Shown in pieces: positions 8,769 through 17,937 of a stretch of 64,000 bases of DNA (position 1 is its first letter; each line of letters begins with the position of its first letter). Both the position numbers and the translations under genes were made by a program. The stretch is from Pseudomonas sp. Teo4. GTDB taxonomy: Bacteria > Pseudomonadota > Gammaproteobacteria > Pseudomonadales > Pseudomonadaceae. The stretch covers positions 1,178,001 to 1,242,000 of the forward strand of contig NZ_JAXCIL010000001.1 in the NCBI RefSeq assembly GCF_034387475.1, in the 5' to 3' direction. The notes beneath the pieces are model-generated. The model ran no database searches, was not told where the DNA came from, and saw only the letters and a list, made by a program, of their open reading frames with translations.

Positions 8769-9248
8769 TCAGAGCGTTTCGAGGTTATGGAAAACCACTT
8801 CGAGCATGCGGTTCAAGCGCTGCACCTGAGCTTCGGTCAGGCCCTTGAAACTGCGCTGGAACAGCTCGCGGGTGACTTCCTGCATGCGCTCGATGGCCTC
8901 CAGGCCCAGGGGCGTGATGCGGACTTGGGTCACACGGCCATCTTCGGGGCTGGGGGCGGTATCGACCAGGCCATCGTCCTTCATGCGATAGACGATCTTG
9001 GTGATGGTCGAGAGCTTGGCGATGGCATGGGTGGAGATTTCGGAAATGCTCGATTCACCGTTCTCGTTGAGGATCCACAGCACGCGCCAGCGCGGTACAT
9101 CGAGGTCGATCTTCTTGAGCAGCCGTTCCATGTTCTGGGTATAGCGGCCGTGCACCCGGGCCAGCCAGTAAAAGGGGAAATCTTCCTTGCGAAATTCGTC
9201 GCTGGCCGGGTCGTGATGGCTGTGGCCAGTCTTCTTGAGGTTGCTCAT
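8769..9248 (-). CDS. iacR: IacR, MarR-family repressor of the iac genes
   Basis: A 159-residue MarR-type winged-helix regulator. The DNA-binding part includes RWRVLWILNENGESSISEIS followed by TKIVYRMKDDGLV and the beta-wing EDGRVTQVRITPLG. MarR proteins in catabolic loci usually repress and release DNA on binding an aromatic acid, here expected to be IAA or an intermediate. It is convergent with iacG and divergent from iacH. Confidence 0.9.
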   Translation of the reverse strand: MSNLKKTGHSHHDPASDEFRKEDFPFYWLARVHGRYTQNMERLLKKIDLDVPRWRVLWILNENGESSISEISTHAIAKLSTITKIVYRMKDDGLVDTAPSPEDGRVTQVRITPLGLEAIERMQEVTRELFQRSFKGLTEAQVQRLNRMLEVVFHNLETL

Positions 9249-9384
9249 CGATTCACTACTTGTGCAGAAATAGTCGCGCCATCATAGACGTTTCAGCCGA
9301 TTTAGCCACCCGTTGATGAGCATGGCGCGCAAGAGCAACCCGTATTTTCCAGTGTTTCTATTTAGTGGAACGTTCAGTTGATAT

Positions 9385-9390
9385 TTCACG
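9385..9390. promoter_or_regulatory. TTCACG half-site upstream of iacH
   Basis: TTCACGTTAACAATTAC here resembles TTCACGTAATAAATC upstream of iacA (from 2843). It lies in the 206-nt iacR-iacH divergent spacer, where an IacR site is expected. The match is short, hence low confidence. Confidence 0.3.
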
Positions 9391-9454
9391 TTAACAATTA
9401 CAATTTCCGTGGCCGGCCAAGTGCCAGGCTGCAAGCGTAGAAGGGGCTGCAAGC

Positions 9455-10579
9455 ATGACCATCATCATTCAAACCCTCGACCTGGGCGGCAACGGCCCTC
9501 GGGTGGCAATCAAGGACACCATCGACGTCGCTGGCACCCCAACCCGTGCGTCCAGCCGCGCCCTGCAGGATGCGCCACTGGCCGAGCGACATGCGCAGGT
9601 GGTCGGCAACCTGCTGGCGAGCGGAGCGCGCCTTACCGCCAAGGTCAGCCTGCATGAACTGGCCTTTGGCACCACCGGCATCAACCACTACACCGGCACG
9701 GCGGCCAACCCGCATTTCCCCGGGCGCATTCCGGGCGGTTCTTCCAGCGGTTCGGCCGCTGCGGTGGCTGCCGGGCTGGCGGATTTCAGCCTGGGTACCG
9801 ATACCGGCGGTTCGGTGCGTATCCCGGCCTGCTGTTGTGGTGTGTTCGGCTTCAAGCCCACCTTCGGGCGGGTCAGCCGTGAAGGCGTCATGCCCGCACG
9901 CACCAGCCTGGACTGCGTCGGGCCATTCGCCGCGAGCTTGCCGATGCTGGTGCGGGCGATGGCGATGATCGACCCAAGCTTCGTGCCGGCGCAGGTACCT
10001 GCCAGCGCGCGGGTGGGGGTGCTGCGCGTGACCGCCGAGGCAGCCATCCAGAAAGTGGTGCACGCTAACCTGGTCGCCAGCGGGCTGACCTTGGGCAATG
10101 TCGAGTTCAAGCATTTCGGCGCGGCTTATGAAGCCGGCATGGTGGTGATCAACCGCGAAACCCACGACGGCTGCGGGCACCTGTTGGCCACCGACAACGT
10201 CGGTGCCGATATCGCTGGCCGACTGGCCGCTGCCGGGCAGACCAGTGACAGCGCCCTGGCCGAGGCCGAAGCGGTGCGCCAACGCTTCACCGCCGAGGTC
10301 GACCAGGCGCTTGGCCTTTACGACGTGCTGGCGTTGCCGACCATGCCGGACTTCCCGCTGCGCCTCGAAGACGCGGCAGACACCCGTGCGGTGCTGGGCA
10401 TGACCTCGCTGGTGCGGCCGTTCAACTTGTCCGGGCACCCGGCGTTGACCATTCCGCTGGGCAGCGAGTGCGGGCTGCCGGTGGGCCTGCAACTGATCGG
10501 TGCCAAGGGCGCCGACGAGAAAGTGCTGGCGGTCGCCGAGCGTCTGCTGCTCAACATCCACTCGGCGCGGGTTGCCTGA
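9455..10579 (+). CDS. iacH: IacH, amidase-signature family protein
   Basis: A 374-residue amidase-signature enzyme, shorter than the usual 450-500 residues. The catalytic Lys lies in VAIKDTID near residue 19. The Gly/Ser-rich GGSSSGSAAAVAAG near 91 and TDTGGSVRIPA near 111 supply the cis-Ser and nucleophile Ser. It may hydrolyse an amide or conjugate related to IAA, or act on a pathway intermediate; its precise step in iac clusters is unsettled. It forms a second transcript with iacI, divergent from iacR. Confidence 0.88.
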   Translation: MTIIIQTLDLGGNGPRVAIKDTIDVAGTPTRASSRALQDAPLAERHAQVVGNLLASGARLTAKVSLHELAFGTTGINHYTGTAANPHFPGRIPGGSSSGSAAAVAAGLADFSLGTDTGGSVRIPACCCGVFGFKPTFGRVSREGVMPARTSLDCVGPFAASLPMLVRAMAMIDPSFVPAQVPASARVGVLRVTAEAAIQKVVHANLVASGLTLGNVEFKHFGAAYEAGMVVINRETHDGCGHLLATDNVGADIAGRLAAAGQTSDSALAEAEAVRQRFTAEVDQALGLYDVLALPTMPDFPLRLEDAADTRAVLGMTSLVRPFNLSGHPALTIPLGSECGLPVGLQLIGAKGADEKVLAVAERLLLNIHSARVA

Positions 10580-10611
10580 GTGCGCCACTCCTACCGATCA
10601 CGAGGTGCTGC

Positions 10612-11130
10612 ATGACCGAACTATCAACCCTGCAGGCGCGCCTGCACGCGTTTGAAAGCCAGCAAGCGATCCGGGTTTGCATCAACCGCTACATGGAACT
10701 GTGTGACCAGCTGGATGCCGACACGCCGCTGGACGAGCTGGCCCGGCTGTTCACCGAAGAGGCGCTGTGGGAGGGCAAGGGTGCCAAGTATGCTGAGAGT
10801 TTTGGTGGCTACCGGGGCCGTGAAGCGATTCGGGCGATGTTCGCCACCTACATGAAAACGCCCGCGCACTTTGCGTTGAATGTGCACTTCCTGACCAGTG
10901 AGGTCATTGAAGTGGACGGTGACGAAGGGTTGGGGCGCTGGGTGATGCTGCAGACCAGCACCTTCGCCGATGGCGCTTCGCATTTGAATGCCGCGCGCCT
11001 GACCGTGCGCTTCGCGGTGGAGGAAGGCCAGTGGCGAATGGCGCATTTCCAGACCGAGAACCTGTTCAGCCGCCCGGTCAGTGCCTGGAATGACAGCGCG
11101 CCGTTGCCGGTGCCTGAGAAGGCTCGTTAG
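10612..11130 (+). CDS. iacI: IacI, SnoaL/NTF2-like protein
   Basis: A 172-residue protein with the NTF2-like cone fold. The N-terminal helix IRVCINRYMELCDQLD is followed by ELARLFTEEALWEG and the strand-rich WRMAHFQTENLF. Members act as small isomerases, cyclases or accessory proteins. It is the last gene in the P. putida iac order, 32 nt after iacH with GAGG upstream. The exact reaction is not established from sequence. Confidence 0.86.
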   Translation: MTELSTLQARLHAFESQQAIRVCINRYMELCDQLDADTPLDELARLFTEEALWEGKGAKYAESFGGYRGREAIRAMFATYMKTPAHFALNVHFLTSEVIEVDGDEGLGRWVMLQTSTFADGASHLNAARLTVRFAVEEGQWRMAHFQTENLFSRPVSAWNDSAPLPVPEKAR

Positions 11131-11174
11131 GGGTTCCTGAAGAAGGCCTGGCTTGAGTTTTTCAGGGGGCGTAA

Positions 11175-11396
11175 ATCGAGCGCCGCCCGCGCGGCGCATC
11201 GCGAGCAAGGCTCGCTCCTACGTTTGTTTATGGCCAGTAACGCCTGTGGCAGGCGCGCGCGACCGCCTTGTGTTGACGACGCAATATCGCGCCATGCGCA
11301 AAGAGCGGTCGCGCGAAAATCTCACAGGAATAATTGGCCTGAAACAAACGTAGGAGCGAGCCTTGCTCGCGATGCGCCGCGCGGGCGGCGCTCGAT
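11175..11396. repeat. Large composite palindromic element, copy 1
   Basis: A 222-bp element with 54-bp terminal arms (11175-11228 and 11343-11396) that are exact reverse complements. Each arm contains CGCCGCCCGCGCGGCG and GCGAGCAAGGCTCGC hairpins. Inner arms (CGCGCGACC/GGTCGCGCG) flank an asymmetric core of about 42 bp. It carries no ORF of note. A second copy with identical arms lies at 32022-32247. It fills nearly the whole iacI-chemoreceptor spacer, in which no gene is seen. Confidence 0.9.
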
Positions 11397-11436
11397 CTCG
11401 AAAGCGCCGAAGATATCACGGCGAACCCATAAAGCC

Positions 11437-13569
11437 TCAGACCAGCTTGAACCCCCCAACCAATGCCTTCAATGAAACGCTTTCTGCCTGCAACGCCTGG
11501 CAGGCCTGCAGGGTGTCCTGCAGGTTCGCCATGGTGGCCTGGTTGAGCGCTTTCATTTCGTGAATTTCCCGGTTGAGCGCCTCGATGACCGTGGTCTGCT
11601 CCTCGGTCGCGGCGGCTACCGAGAGGTTCATGCTGTCCATGGCGCTGATACCGACCTGGATATGCTGCAGCTTGAGCTCAGCCTGGTCGGTGATGAGCAC
11701 GCCTTTTTCGGTGGAGTCCAGGCTTTGTGCCATGGTCGTGACCGAGTTGCCGGCATGGGCCTGCAACTGTTCGATCAGGTCGTGGATCTGCGCGGTCGAA
11801 CGCTGAGTGCTGTGCGCCAGGTTGCGCACCTCGTCGGCAACCACGGCAAAGCCGCGACCCGCTTCACCAGCTCGGGCCGCTTCGATGGCGGCGTTGAGCG
11901 CCAGCAGGTTGGTCTGCTCCGAAACGCTGCGGATCACATCGAGAATTTGCCCGATATCGCAGGTCTTGCCATTGAGCACTTGCAACGTGCTGCTGGACTG
12001 GTCGATGGCGAGGGAGAGCTCGCGCATCGCACGTTGCGCATTGGCCACTTCCTGGCTGCCTTGTTCTACCAAGGTGCGGGTCTGGCCGGCCTGGTCCGCT
12101 GCCGAGGCGGCGTTGCGGGCGATGTCCTGGGCTGCCGAACCCAACTGGCCGACGGCGGCGGCGACACCCTCGGTACGTTCCTGTTGCCGGTTGGCATCGT
12201 CCATCGTGTCCTGCGATACCGCCACCACACGACAAGCTGTGGCGTCCAGCGCCTGGGCACTGGCGGCAACCTGGGCAATCGAGCCCTGGATGCGCGCCAC
12301 GAAGCGGTTGAACGCACCGGCCAGTTGGCCGATCTCGTCGTGGCTGTTCACCTCAAGGCGGCTGGTAAGGTCGCCTTCGCCAGCGGCGATGCCCTGCATC
12401 ATGCGGGTCAGCGAGCGCAGGTGGCGCGTCGAGCGCCAGGCCGCCCAGCCCATCAGCAGCATGCCGGCTGCCGCGCAGCCTGCGCCAAGGGTAAGTGCGG
12501 TGGTGCGGTCCTGCAGGCCTTGGGCTTGCAGCTTGGCGTGCAGCGCGTCGGTCGGCGCGCGCAGCACTGCCCGGGGGACACTGATGGATATTCCCCAGGC
12601 ATCGGCACCGGGGATGGGCGCGAAAGGTTTCACCAGGTGTTCGGTGTCGGCGCTCGATGGCGCTGCAGTCTTGCCTTCGCGCAAGGCGTCGAGCACCGGC
12701 TGGCGGGCGTCACCTTGCAGTGTCTTGCCCAGCATCGTGGTGGCTTGGCTGTTTGCCGCGAACACGCCGCCATGGCTGAAGATCGCGATGCTGCCCTGAC
12801 CATCGAACAGCTGCCGGCTGCTGGCAGTGGCGTCCTGCTGCAGCTTGGCAAGGCCGATGTCCATGCCCAGCACGCCCAGCAGCCGATCGCCATCCATCAG
12901 CGGCAAGGTCACGCTGCTGACCAACTGGCCGCTGCCTTCGCTGTCCAGGTAGGGTTCCAGCACGCAGCTCTGCCGGCTTTGCCGTGAGCAGGTGAAGAAC
13001 GCGTTGTAGGGTTGGCCGCTAGGCCCGGGGCGGGTATCGGCCAGCAACTGCTCGTTGCCGATCATGGGGGTCATGGTGTTGCCGTCGTGCACCATGGTCA
13101 TGGAGAAGCGACCGCGCTCATTGCTGCCCAACGCGCTTTGGCCGGCGAAGTCGCGGTCTGCGCCAGGCAGTGCGTCAGGCTCGAAGATCACGAACATGCC
13201 CAGCAACCTGGGCTCGGCCGCCAGCGCCTGCTTGAGCAAGTCAAGGATGCGCTGGCGAAGTTCACGCGGGGAGATCTGGCCGGTCACCGCTTCCTCCCGC
13301 AGATAGGCCATCTGCCTGGCGACGCCCTGCCCATGCTGGTAGGTCTCGGTGAAGGTGGCGCGGGCGTGCTCGGCTTCCAGGCCTGCTTGCAGTTCAAGGC
13401 CGTGGGCGTAGGCCTGGGCCAGCGATGCCTCGCTCGATAGCCTGGCTTGCTGGCTGCTGCGCGAAGATTGGGTCAGGGACAGGCTTACCAGCAGGGCGGT
13501 GATGACCAGCATGCAGGCGCCTGCGAGCAATGTGAGCCTGGTGCGCAGGCTGACGGATGAAAGTTTCAT
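11437..13569 (-). CDS. Methyl-accepting chemotaxis protein with dCache-type sensor
   Basis: A 710-residue inner-membrane chemoreceptor. TM1 spans about residues 10-32. A periplasmic double-Cache-like domain ([37 protein letters not shown]) runs to about 360. TM2 is about 372-392, then HAMP, then the methyl-accepting domain with the tip [23 protein letters not shown] 13569 is favoured over upstream starts because it gives a normal short cytoplasmic N-terminus. It lies 59 nt after the outer-membrane barrel gene and may be cotranscribed with it. The ligand is unknown; IAA or a related aromatic is conceivable from position only. Confidence 0.9.
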   Translation of the reverse strand: MKLSSVSLRTRLTLLAGACMLVITALLVSLSLTQSSRSSQQARLSSEASLAQAYAHGLELQAGLEAEHARATFTETYQHGQGVARQMAYLREEAVTGQISPRELRQRILDLLKQALAAEPRLLGMFVIFEPDALPGADRDFAGQSALGSNERGRFSMTMVHDGNTMTPMIGNEQLLADTRPGPSGQPYNAFFTCSRQSRQSCVLEPYLDSEGSGQLVSSVTLPLMDGDRLLGVLGMDIGLAKLQQDATASSRQLFDGQGSIAIFSHGGVFAANSQATTMLGKTLQGDARQPVLDALREGKTAAPSSADTEHLVKPFAPIPGADAWGISISVPRAVLRAPTDALHAKLQAQGLQDRTTALTLGAGCAAAGMLLMGWAAWRSTRHLRSLTRMMQGIAAGEGDLTSRLEVNSHDEIGQLAGAFNRFVARIQGSIAQVAASAQALDATACRVVAVSQDTMDDANRQQERTEGVAAAVGQLGSAAQDIARNAASAADQAGQTRTLVEQGSQEVANAQRAMRELSLAIDQSSSTLQVLNGKTCDIGQILDVIRSVSEQTNLLALNAAIEAARAGEAGRGFAVVADEVRNLAHSTQRSTAQIHDLIEQLQAHAGNSVTTMAQSLDSTEKGVLITDQAELKLQHIQVGISAMDSMNLSVAAATEEQTTVIEALNREIHEMKALNQATMANLQDTLQACQALQAESVSLKALVGGFKLV

Positions 13570-13628
13570 GAAGGTCTCGCTAGGGGGCGGGGCGGTGTGC
13601 AGGCACGCGCCCACACACCGTGAGCGAT

Positions 13629-14948
13629 TCAGAACATGGTGACGAAGGCGATCTGGCTGTACACGTTGGTGTCGTTGTTGCCCAGTTGCAGGCCACCGTC
13701 TTCGGCGCTGCGGTCCGGGCGATAGAAGCCCACCAGCGGCACCACGATCAGGTGTTCGTTGACTGTCCACTCGGCGTACAGGTCCAGCTCGCGACCGTCG
13801 GTGTTGCCCAGGTTGCGGTTGATGGTGTCGAAGTTGTAGTACAGCGCACCCAGGTTCAGGTTGTCGGTGGGGCTGACCACCAGGCCGACCTTCTGCACGC
13901 GCGAGTTGGTGTTGAACGGGCCGGCATAGTTGCCGGCAACCTCACCCTGGAACCAGGTGCCCAGGCCGCGGCTCATGCCGAAGAACAACGGGTCGAACTG
14001 CTCGGAGAAGCGGCTGTAGCGGTAGCTGATGTTGGGCTTCCAGGCGACGTCGGCGAAGGTCCAGCCCGCTTCGAGGTACCAGGCGTCTTCGGTGGCGCTG
14101 TGGGGTTTGTTCTGCTTGGCGTATTCACCGGACAAGAACAGGTTCTCTACCCCGGCGTTGCCCTGGGCGCGCAGGCTGTAGGTTTTCATCCCGTCACGTT
14201 CGAGCTGCTGCTCGGAGGCGTACTTTTCGTCGACGTGGGTGGTGTTGATGTAGGTAAGGCCAACGGTACCCGCATCGGCAACGTGCTCGAGGGTGCCGAC
14301 GTGCATCTCGGTATTGGCCTGGGCGCGGTTGTCCGATTTCAGCCACATCAGGTCACCGCGCCAGCCGGTGCTGCCGCCCAGGCGCAGGATCGCGGTTTTC
14401 TCGAAGCTTTTGCGTGCCGCCAGGTAGTAGGCACCGCCACGGTTGAACTGGCCATCGGCGAGGCCGTGGCCGACGTTGAGCGAGTCGCCCTGAAGCAGGA
14501 AACCGTCACCCACGGCTGCGGTCTGGCGGCCGAACGACAGGTCGACGCCGTCCTCGCCCAGAACGGGGAACAGGTTGCCCGACTTCCAGCCCAGGTAGGC
14601 GTCTTCGATCTTGGTGGTGCGCTCACTGCCATCGCTGAAGCCTGCCGCGTCGCCATCGCCCCAGGTGCCGGAGCTGAGCAGGGCGAAGGCACCGTACGTC
14701 GAGCCGGCACCGCCCAGGCGCTGGTCGCCGCTCAGGCCATATTTGACATAGCCCTCGCGCCACGAAACCGAACCGGGTTCGGTTCGCCCGATGGCGTAGC
14801 TTTCCTGGCTGTGGAAGGCACCGAACATCGCCTCCAGGTTGGCGTTGAGGTGGCTGTCGTCGTCACCGTAAAGCTCAAGGGCCTTGGCGGGCAGAGCCGT
14901 GCCCGCCAGTATCGAGGCCAGGGTGAGGGTAAACAGGCGCGTGTGCAT
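13629..14948 (-). CDS. Outer-membrane beta-barrel protein
   Basis: A 439-residue predicted outer-membrane channel. A signal peptide of about 23 residues ([19 protein letters not shown]) precedes [11 protein letters not shown]. The rest alternates aromatic residues in barrel style ([24 protein letters not shown]), and the chain ends in SQIAFVTMF with a terminal Phe. It resembles the AlgE-like 'alginate export' barrel group rather than OprD, but I cannot name a substrate. It heads a reverse-strand pair with the chemoreceptor. Confidence 0.75.
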   Translation of the reverse strand: MHTRLFTLTLASILAGTALPAKALELYGDDDSHLNANLEAMFGAFHSQESYAIGRTEPGSVSWREGYVKYGLSGDQRLGGAGSTYGAFALLSSGTWGDGDAAGFSDGSERTTKIEDAYLGWKSGNLFPVLGEDGVDLSFGRQTAAVGDGFLLQGDSLNVGHGLADGQFNRGGAYYLAARKSFEKTAILRLGGSTGWRGDLMWLKSDNRAQANTEMHVGTLEHVADAGTVGLTYINTTHVDEKYASEQQLERDGMKTYSLRAQGNAGVENLFLSGEYAKQNKPHSATEDAWYLEAGWTFADVAWKPNISYRYSRFSEQFDPLFFGMSRGLGTWFQGEVAGNYAGPFNTNSRVQKVGLVVSPTDNLNLGALYYNFDTINRNLGNTDGRELDLYAEWTVNEHLIVVPLVGFYRPDRSAEDGGLQLGNNDTNVYSQIAFVTMF

Positions 14949-15087
14949 GCATGGCTTCCTTTGTTATTGGAGTGGCAGAAGGTGCAAAAACCTGCCGTGA
15001 TGATGAAGGAAGCGCTGCCGGGGGTTCTTTTCCTGGCTGCCAGATCTGTTTGGGCCCGTGACAACCCGACAGCCAGGCAGCCGCCAC

Positions 15088-16002
15088 TCAGTTCGCGTGG
15101 CGCTTGCGGTACTCGCCAGGGCTCATGCCGAAGCGCGCCTTGAACGCGGTGCTGAAGTAACTGGAGTCGGAAAAGCCCCACGCATAGCCCAACGACGACA
15201 CCTTCTGGTCCAAGGCCGGGTTGCGCAGGCTTTCGGCGCAGAAATCCAGTCGGCGATTGCGGATGTACTGGGCGATGACCTGTTCGCGCTTGGCGAAGAT
15301 CCGATACAGGCTGCGCATGGAAACGCCGACTTCCCTGGCGATGGCGTCAGGCGTGAGGTTTTCGCAGGTGATGTTCTGATCGATGATGTTCAGCGCCTTC
15401 TGGTACAGGCGTTCATGGCTGCCAGGCAGCGCATCCTGGGCGATTTCGGGGCGCAGCAGGGCGATCAGGGCATCGAGTACCGCGTGGCTTTCCGACACGG
15501 CCAACTGCTCGAACTGACTGGCTTCGCGCATCATCTGGCCGCCGATCATGGCCAGTGGCGAATGGGCGCGAATATGCCTGGCGCAGGCCACCGACATGCC
15601 CCGGGTGCCGCTGTGCACCTGGCTGCGCGGCAAGATCATCGACAGTTGGCGCGAGCGTTGGTGGAAGTGCATGTCGAGCGGCTTGCTCGCGTCGATCAGG
15701 GTGAGGTCACCGGCCTGCATTTCCAGGCGTGCGCCCTGATGGTCGATGCGCGAACTGCCGGCCATCTGCAGCACGGCGTAGTAGTTGTCCGCGCCGCTTG
15801 CGCGGATCTCCTGCGGGCCGCGGTACAGGTTGACCTGGTTCATTTCGACGATGCTCAAGGAGATCAGGCCGACCTGGCGTTTTTCCAGGTGGCCGTCGAA
15901 TTTCAGGTCGAGCGTGCGCCCGTTGAAGTGGCCGCAGGCTTCATTGACCTGATGCAGCCATGACTGGAAACGTTCATCGCAGAGGTGGAGTTGATGGTTC
16001 AT
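15088..16002 (-). CDS. feaR: AraC-family regulator, FeaR-like
   Basis: A 304-residue regulator with an N-terminal AraC_binding_2-type sensing domain (about 1-190). The C-terminal double HTH contains ENLTPDAIAREVGVSMRSLY and SYFSTAFKARFGMSPGEYRK. Length and domain arrangement match FeaR, the activator of aromatic-amine and phenylacetaldehyde oxidation. It is divergent from a phenylacetaldehyde-type dehydrogenase across 425 nt, the arrangement expected for FeaR/FeaB. The symbol is by analogy. Confidence 0.75.
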   Translation of the reverse strand: MNHQLHLCDERFQSWLHQVNEACGHFNGRTLDLKFDGHLEKRQVGLISLSIVEMNQVNLYRGPQEIRASGADNYYAVLQMAGSSRIDHQGARLEMQAGDLTLIDASKPLDMHFHQRSRQLSMILPRSQVHSGTRGMSVACARHIRAHSPLAMIGGQMMREASQFEQLAVSESHAVLDALIALLRPEIAQDALPGSHERLYQKALNIIDQNITCENLTPDAIAREVGVSMRSLYRIFAKREQVIAQYIRNRRLDFCAESLRNPALDQKVSSLGYAWGFSDSSYFSTAFKARFGMSPGEYRKRHAN

Positions 16003-16427
16003 GAAGGCCTCGGTACACGGATGCAGGGTACAGGTCGCTAGGGCGACTCTTTTGCGTATAAATCACTTGAATATTCAAGCAAAAATCACGCCTGGCTCCA
16101 ACGCAATACCTACTCATTACTCTCTAACATTCTAATAAATAAGGTTTTATTTTTATCTTCGCAAAGAGCCTCCCAGGCTTGGTCAATCGCAGAAAACGCC
16201 AAGAGTGCTCCAAACGGTAGCGCTGTCGAGCAGGGGTGTTTCCTGACGAGGCAACCCTGGGTTCGGGCGCATATGGGGAAGGTTGGTTTTGCCTGCATGA
16301 CATTCTGTTGAGGCTCCCTGTCAAAACGCTGCACGGCTCTGGTGCGCGAAGCGGTGCCGGTCGAGTATCTGCGCGATACGTTCATCCACTGCCTTGCGCA
16401 CACCGGTTCACCTCAGGAGCTCCCGCA
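16003..16427. promoter_or_regulatory. Divergent feaR-feaB spacer
   Basis: No gene is supported, although the dehydrogenase frame stays open upstream of its true start. It contains the perfect 14-bp palindrome CTTGAATATTCAAG at 16066-16079 and an AT-rich stretch at 16120-16160 (TAATAAATAAGG) that could hold the dehydrogenase promoter. Confidence 0.5.
16066..16079. promoter_or_regulatory. Perfect palindrome CTTGAATATTCAAG, candidate operator
   Basis: Fully symmetric 14-mer located 64 nt upstream of the AraC-regulator start and about 350 nt upstream of the dehydrogenase. AraC proteins usually bind direct repeats, so another factor is possible. The functional claim is inference. Confidence 0.35.
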
Positions 16428-17915
16428 ATGACTGATATCCAGCTACTGCCCGCGGTCGTCGACTTTCTGGCCAGGCCCCATGGGCATTTCATCGATGGGC
16501 AATACCGCAGCGGGGATTCAGACAGGCTCATCGACGTCTACAACCCCTCCACCGGTCAGGTGGTCAGCCGCTTCCATGACGCCAGCGCGGCCGACGTCGA
16601 CAGCGCGGTGCAGGGCGCCAGGCGCGCGTTCAAAGGTGCCTGGGCCGAGGTGTCGCCGTATGAGAAGGGCGTGATCCTCAACCGCCTGGCCGACCTGATC
16701 GAGGCCAACGGCGAGGAGCTGGCCCAGCTGGAGACCTTGTGCTCGGGCAAGTCGATCAATCTCTCCCGTGGCCTGGAAATCGCCCAGAGCGTGGTGTTCC
16801 TGCGCTACTTCGCCGGTTGGGCAACCAAGATCACCGGGCAGACCATGACGCCGTCGCTGCCGTCGTTCAATGGCGAGCGTTACACCGCGTTCACCCTGCG
16901 CGAGCCGGTGGGTGTGGTGGCGGGGATCGTGCCGTGGAATTTCTCGGTGATGATTGGTATCTGGAAGATCGCCTCGGCGCTGGTGACGGGCTGCACCATC
17001 GTGGTCAAGCCCAGCGAGTTCACGCCATTGACCCTGCTGCGCATCGCCGAGCTGGCAGTGCAGGCGGGGGTGCCAGCGGGCGCGTTCAACGTGGTGAACG
17101 GCACTGGCCGGGCAGGGCAGGCGTTGATCGATCACTGCGATGTGGCCAAGGTCGCCTTCACCGGTTCCGTGCCGACCGGCATCGCGGTGGGCAAGGCGGC
17201 CATGGCGGCCAACCTGACCCGCGCCACGCTGGAGCTTGGGGGCAAAAACCCGGCGGCACTGCTGGCCGATGTCGATGTGGACGCGGCGGTGGCGGGCATC
17301 CTGCAAACGGCGTATGTGCACCAGGGCCAGGTCTGCGCCTCGCCCGAGCGCTTGTACGTTCACCGCTCCAAGGTCGAGGCTTTCACCCAGAAGCTGGCCG
17401 CTGCGCTGCAGCAGTTGAAGATCGGCTCGGCGCTGGACCAGGACGCACAGTTCGGGCCGCTGGCCAACCAGGCGCACCTGCAGAAGATCCTCGGTTACTT
17501 CGAGCGTGCGCGCAGCAACAACACGGTGGTGTGTGGTGCCCGCCAGGTCGAGCGCCCAGGTTACTTCGTCGAGCCCACGGTGATCCTGGCCAATGGCGCC
17601 GATGACCCGTTGCTGCACGAGGAAACCTTCGGGCCGATCGTGTGCGTGCTGCCCTTCGACGATGAAGAGCAGCTGGTCACACTGATGAACGACAGCCCCT
17701 TCGGCCTTACCGCGAGTATCTGGACCAACGACCTGTCGAAGGCATTTCGGCTGATCCCGCAGATCGAGGCTGGTACGGTATGGGTAAACATGCATACCTT
17801 CCTCGACCCGGCGGTGCCGTTCGGCGGCAGCAAGGCCTCGGGCGTGGGGCGTGAGTTCGGCAGTGCGTTCATCGACGACTACACCGAACTCAAGTCGGTA
17901 ATGATCCGCTTCTGA
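16428..17915 (+). CDS. feaB: Phenylacetaldehyde-type aldehyde dehydrogenase
   Basis: A 495-residue NAD(P)-dependent aldehyde dehydrogenase. Visible motifs are the active-site Glu in ELGGKNP near residue 268, the Cys in GQVCASPERLYV near 302, and the ending SAFIDDYTELKSVMIRF. The resemblance is to the phenylacetaldehyde dehydrogenase group (FeaB/StyD). ATG 16428 has AGGAGC upstream and gives the usual length; earlier in-frame starts run into the spacer. Divergence from a FeaR-like regulator supports oxidation of phenylacetaldehyde or a related aryl-aldehyde to the acid. An indole-acetaldehyde role feeding iac is an attractive alternative. Confidence 0.82.
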   Translation: MTDIQLLPAVVDFLARPHGHFIDGQYRSGDSDRLIDVYNPSTGQVVSRFHDASAADVDSAVQGARRAFKGAWAEVSPYEKGVILNRLADLIEANGEELAQLETLCSGKSINLSRGLEIAQSVVFLRYFAGWATKITGQTMTPSLPSFNGERYTAFTLREPVGVVAGIVPWNFSVMIGIWKIASALVTGCTIVVKPSEFTPLTLLRIAELAVQAGVPAGAFNVVNGTGRAGQALIDHCDVAKVAFTGSVPTGIAVGKAAMAANLTRATLELGGKNPAALLADVDVDAAVAGILQTAYVHQGQVCASPERLYVHRSKVEAFTQKLAAALQQLKIGSALDQDAQFGPLANQAHLQKILGYFERARSNNTVVCGARQVERPGYFVEPTVILANGADDPLLHEETFGPIVCVLPFDDEEQLVTLMNDSPFGLTASIWTNDLSKAFRLIPQIEAGTVWVNMHTFLDPAVPFGGSKASGVGREFGSAFIDDYTELKSVMIRF

Positions 17916-17937
17916 GGATACCGTTCACGCGCGCCAG

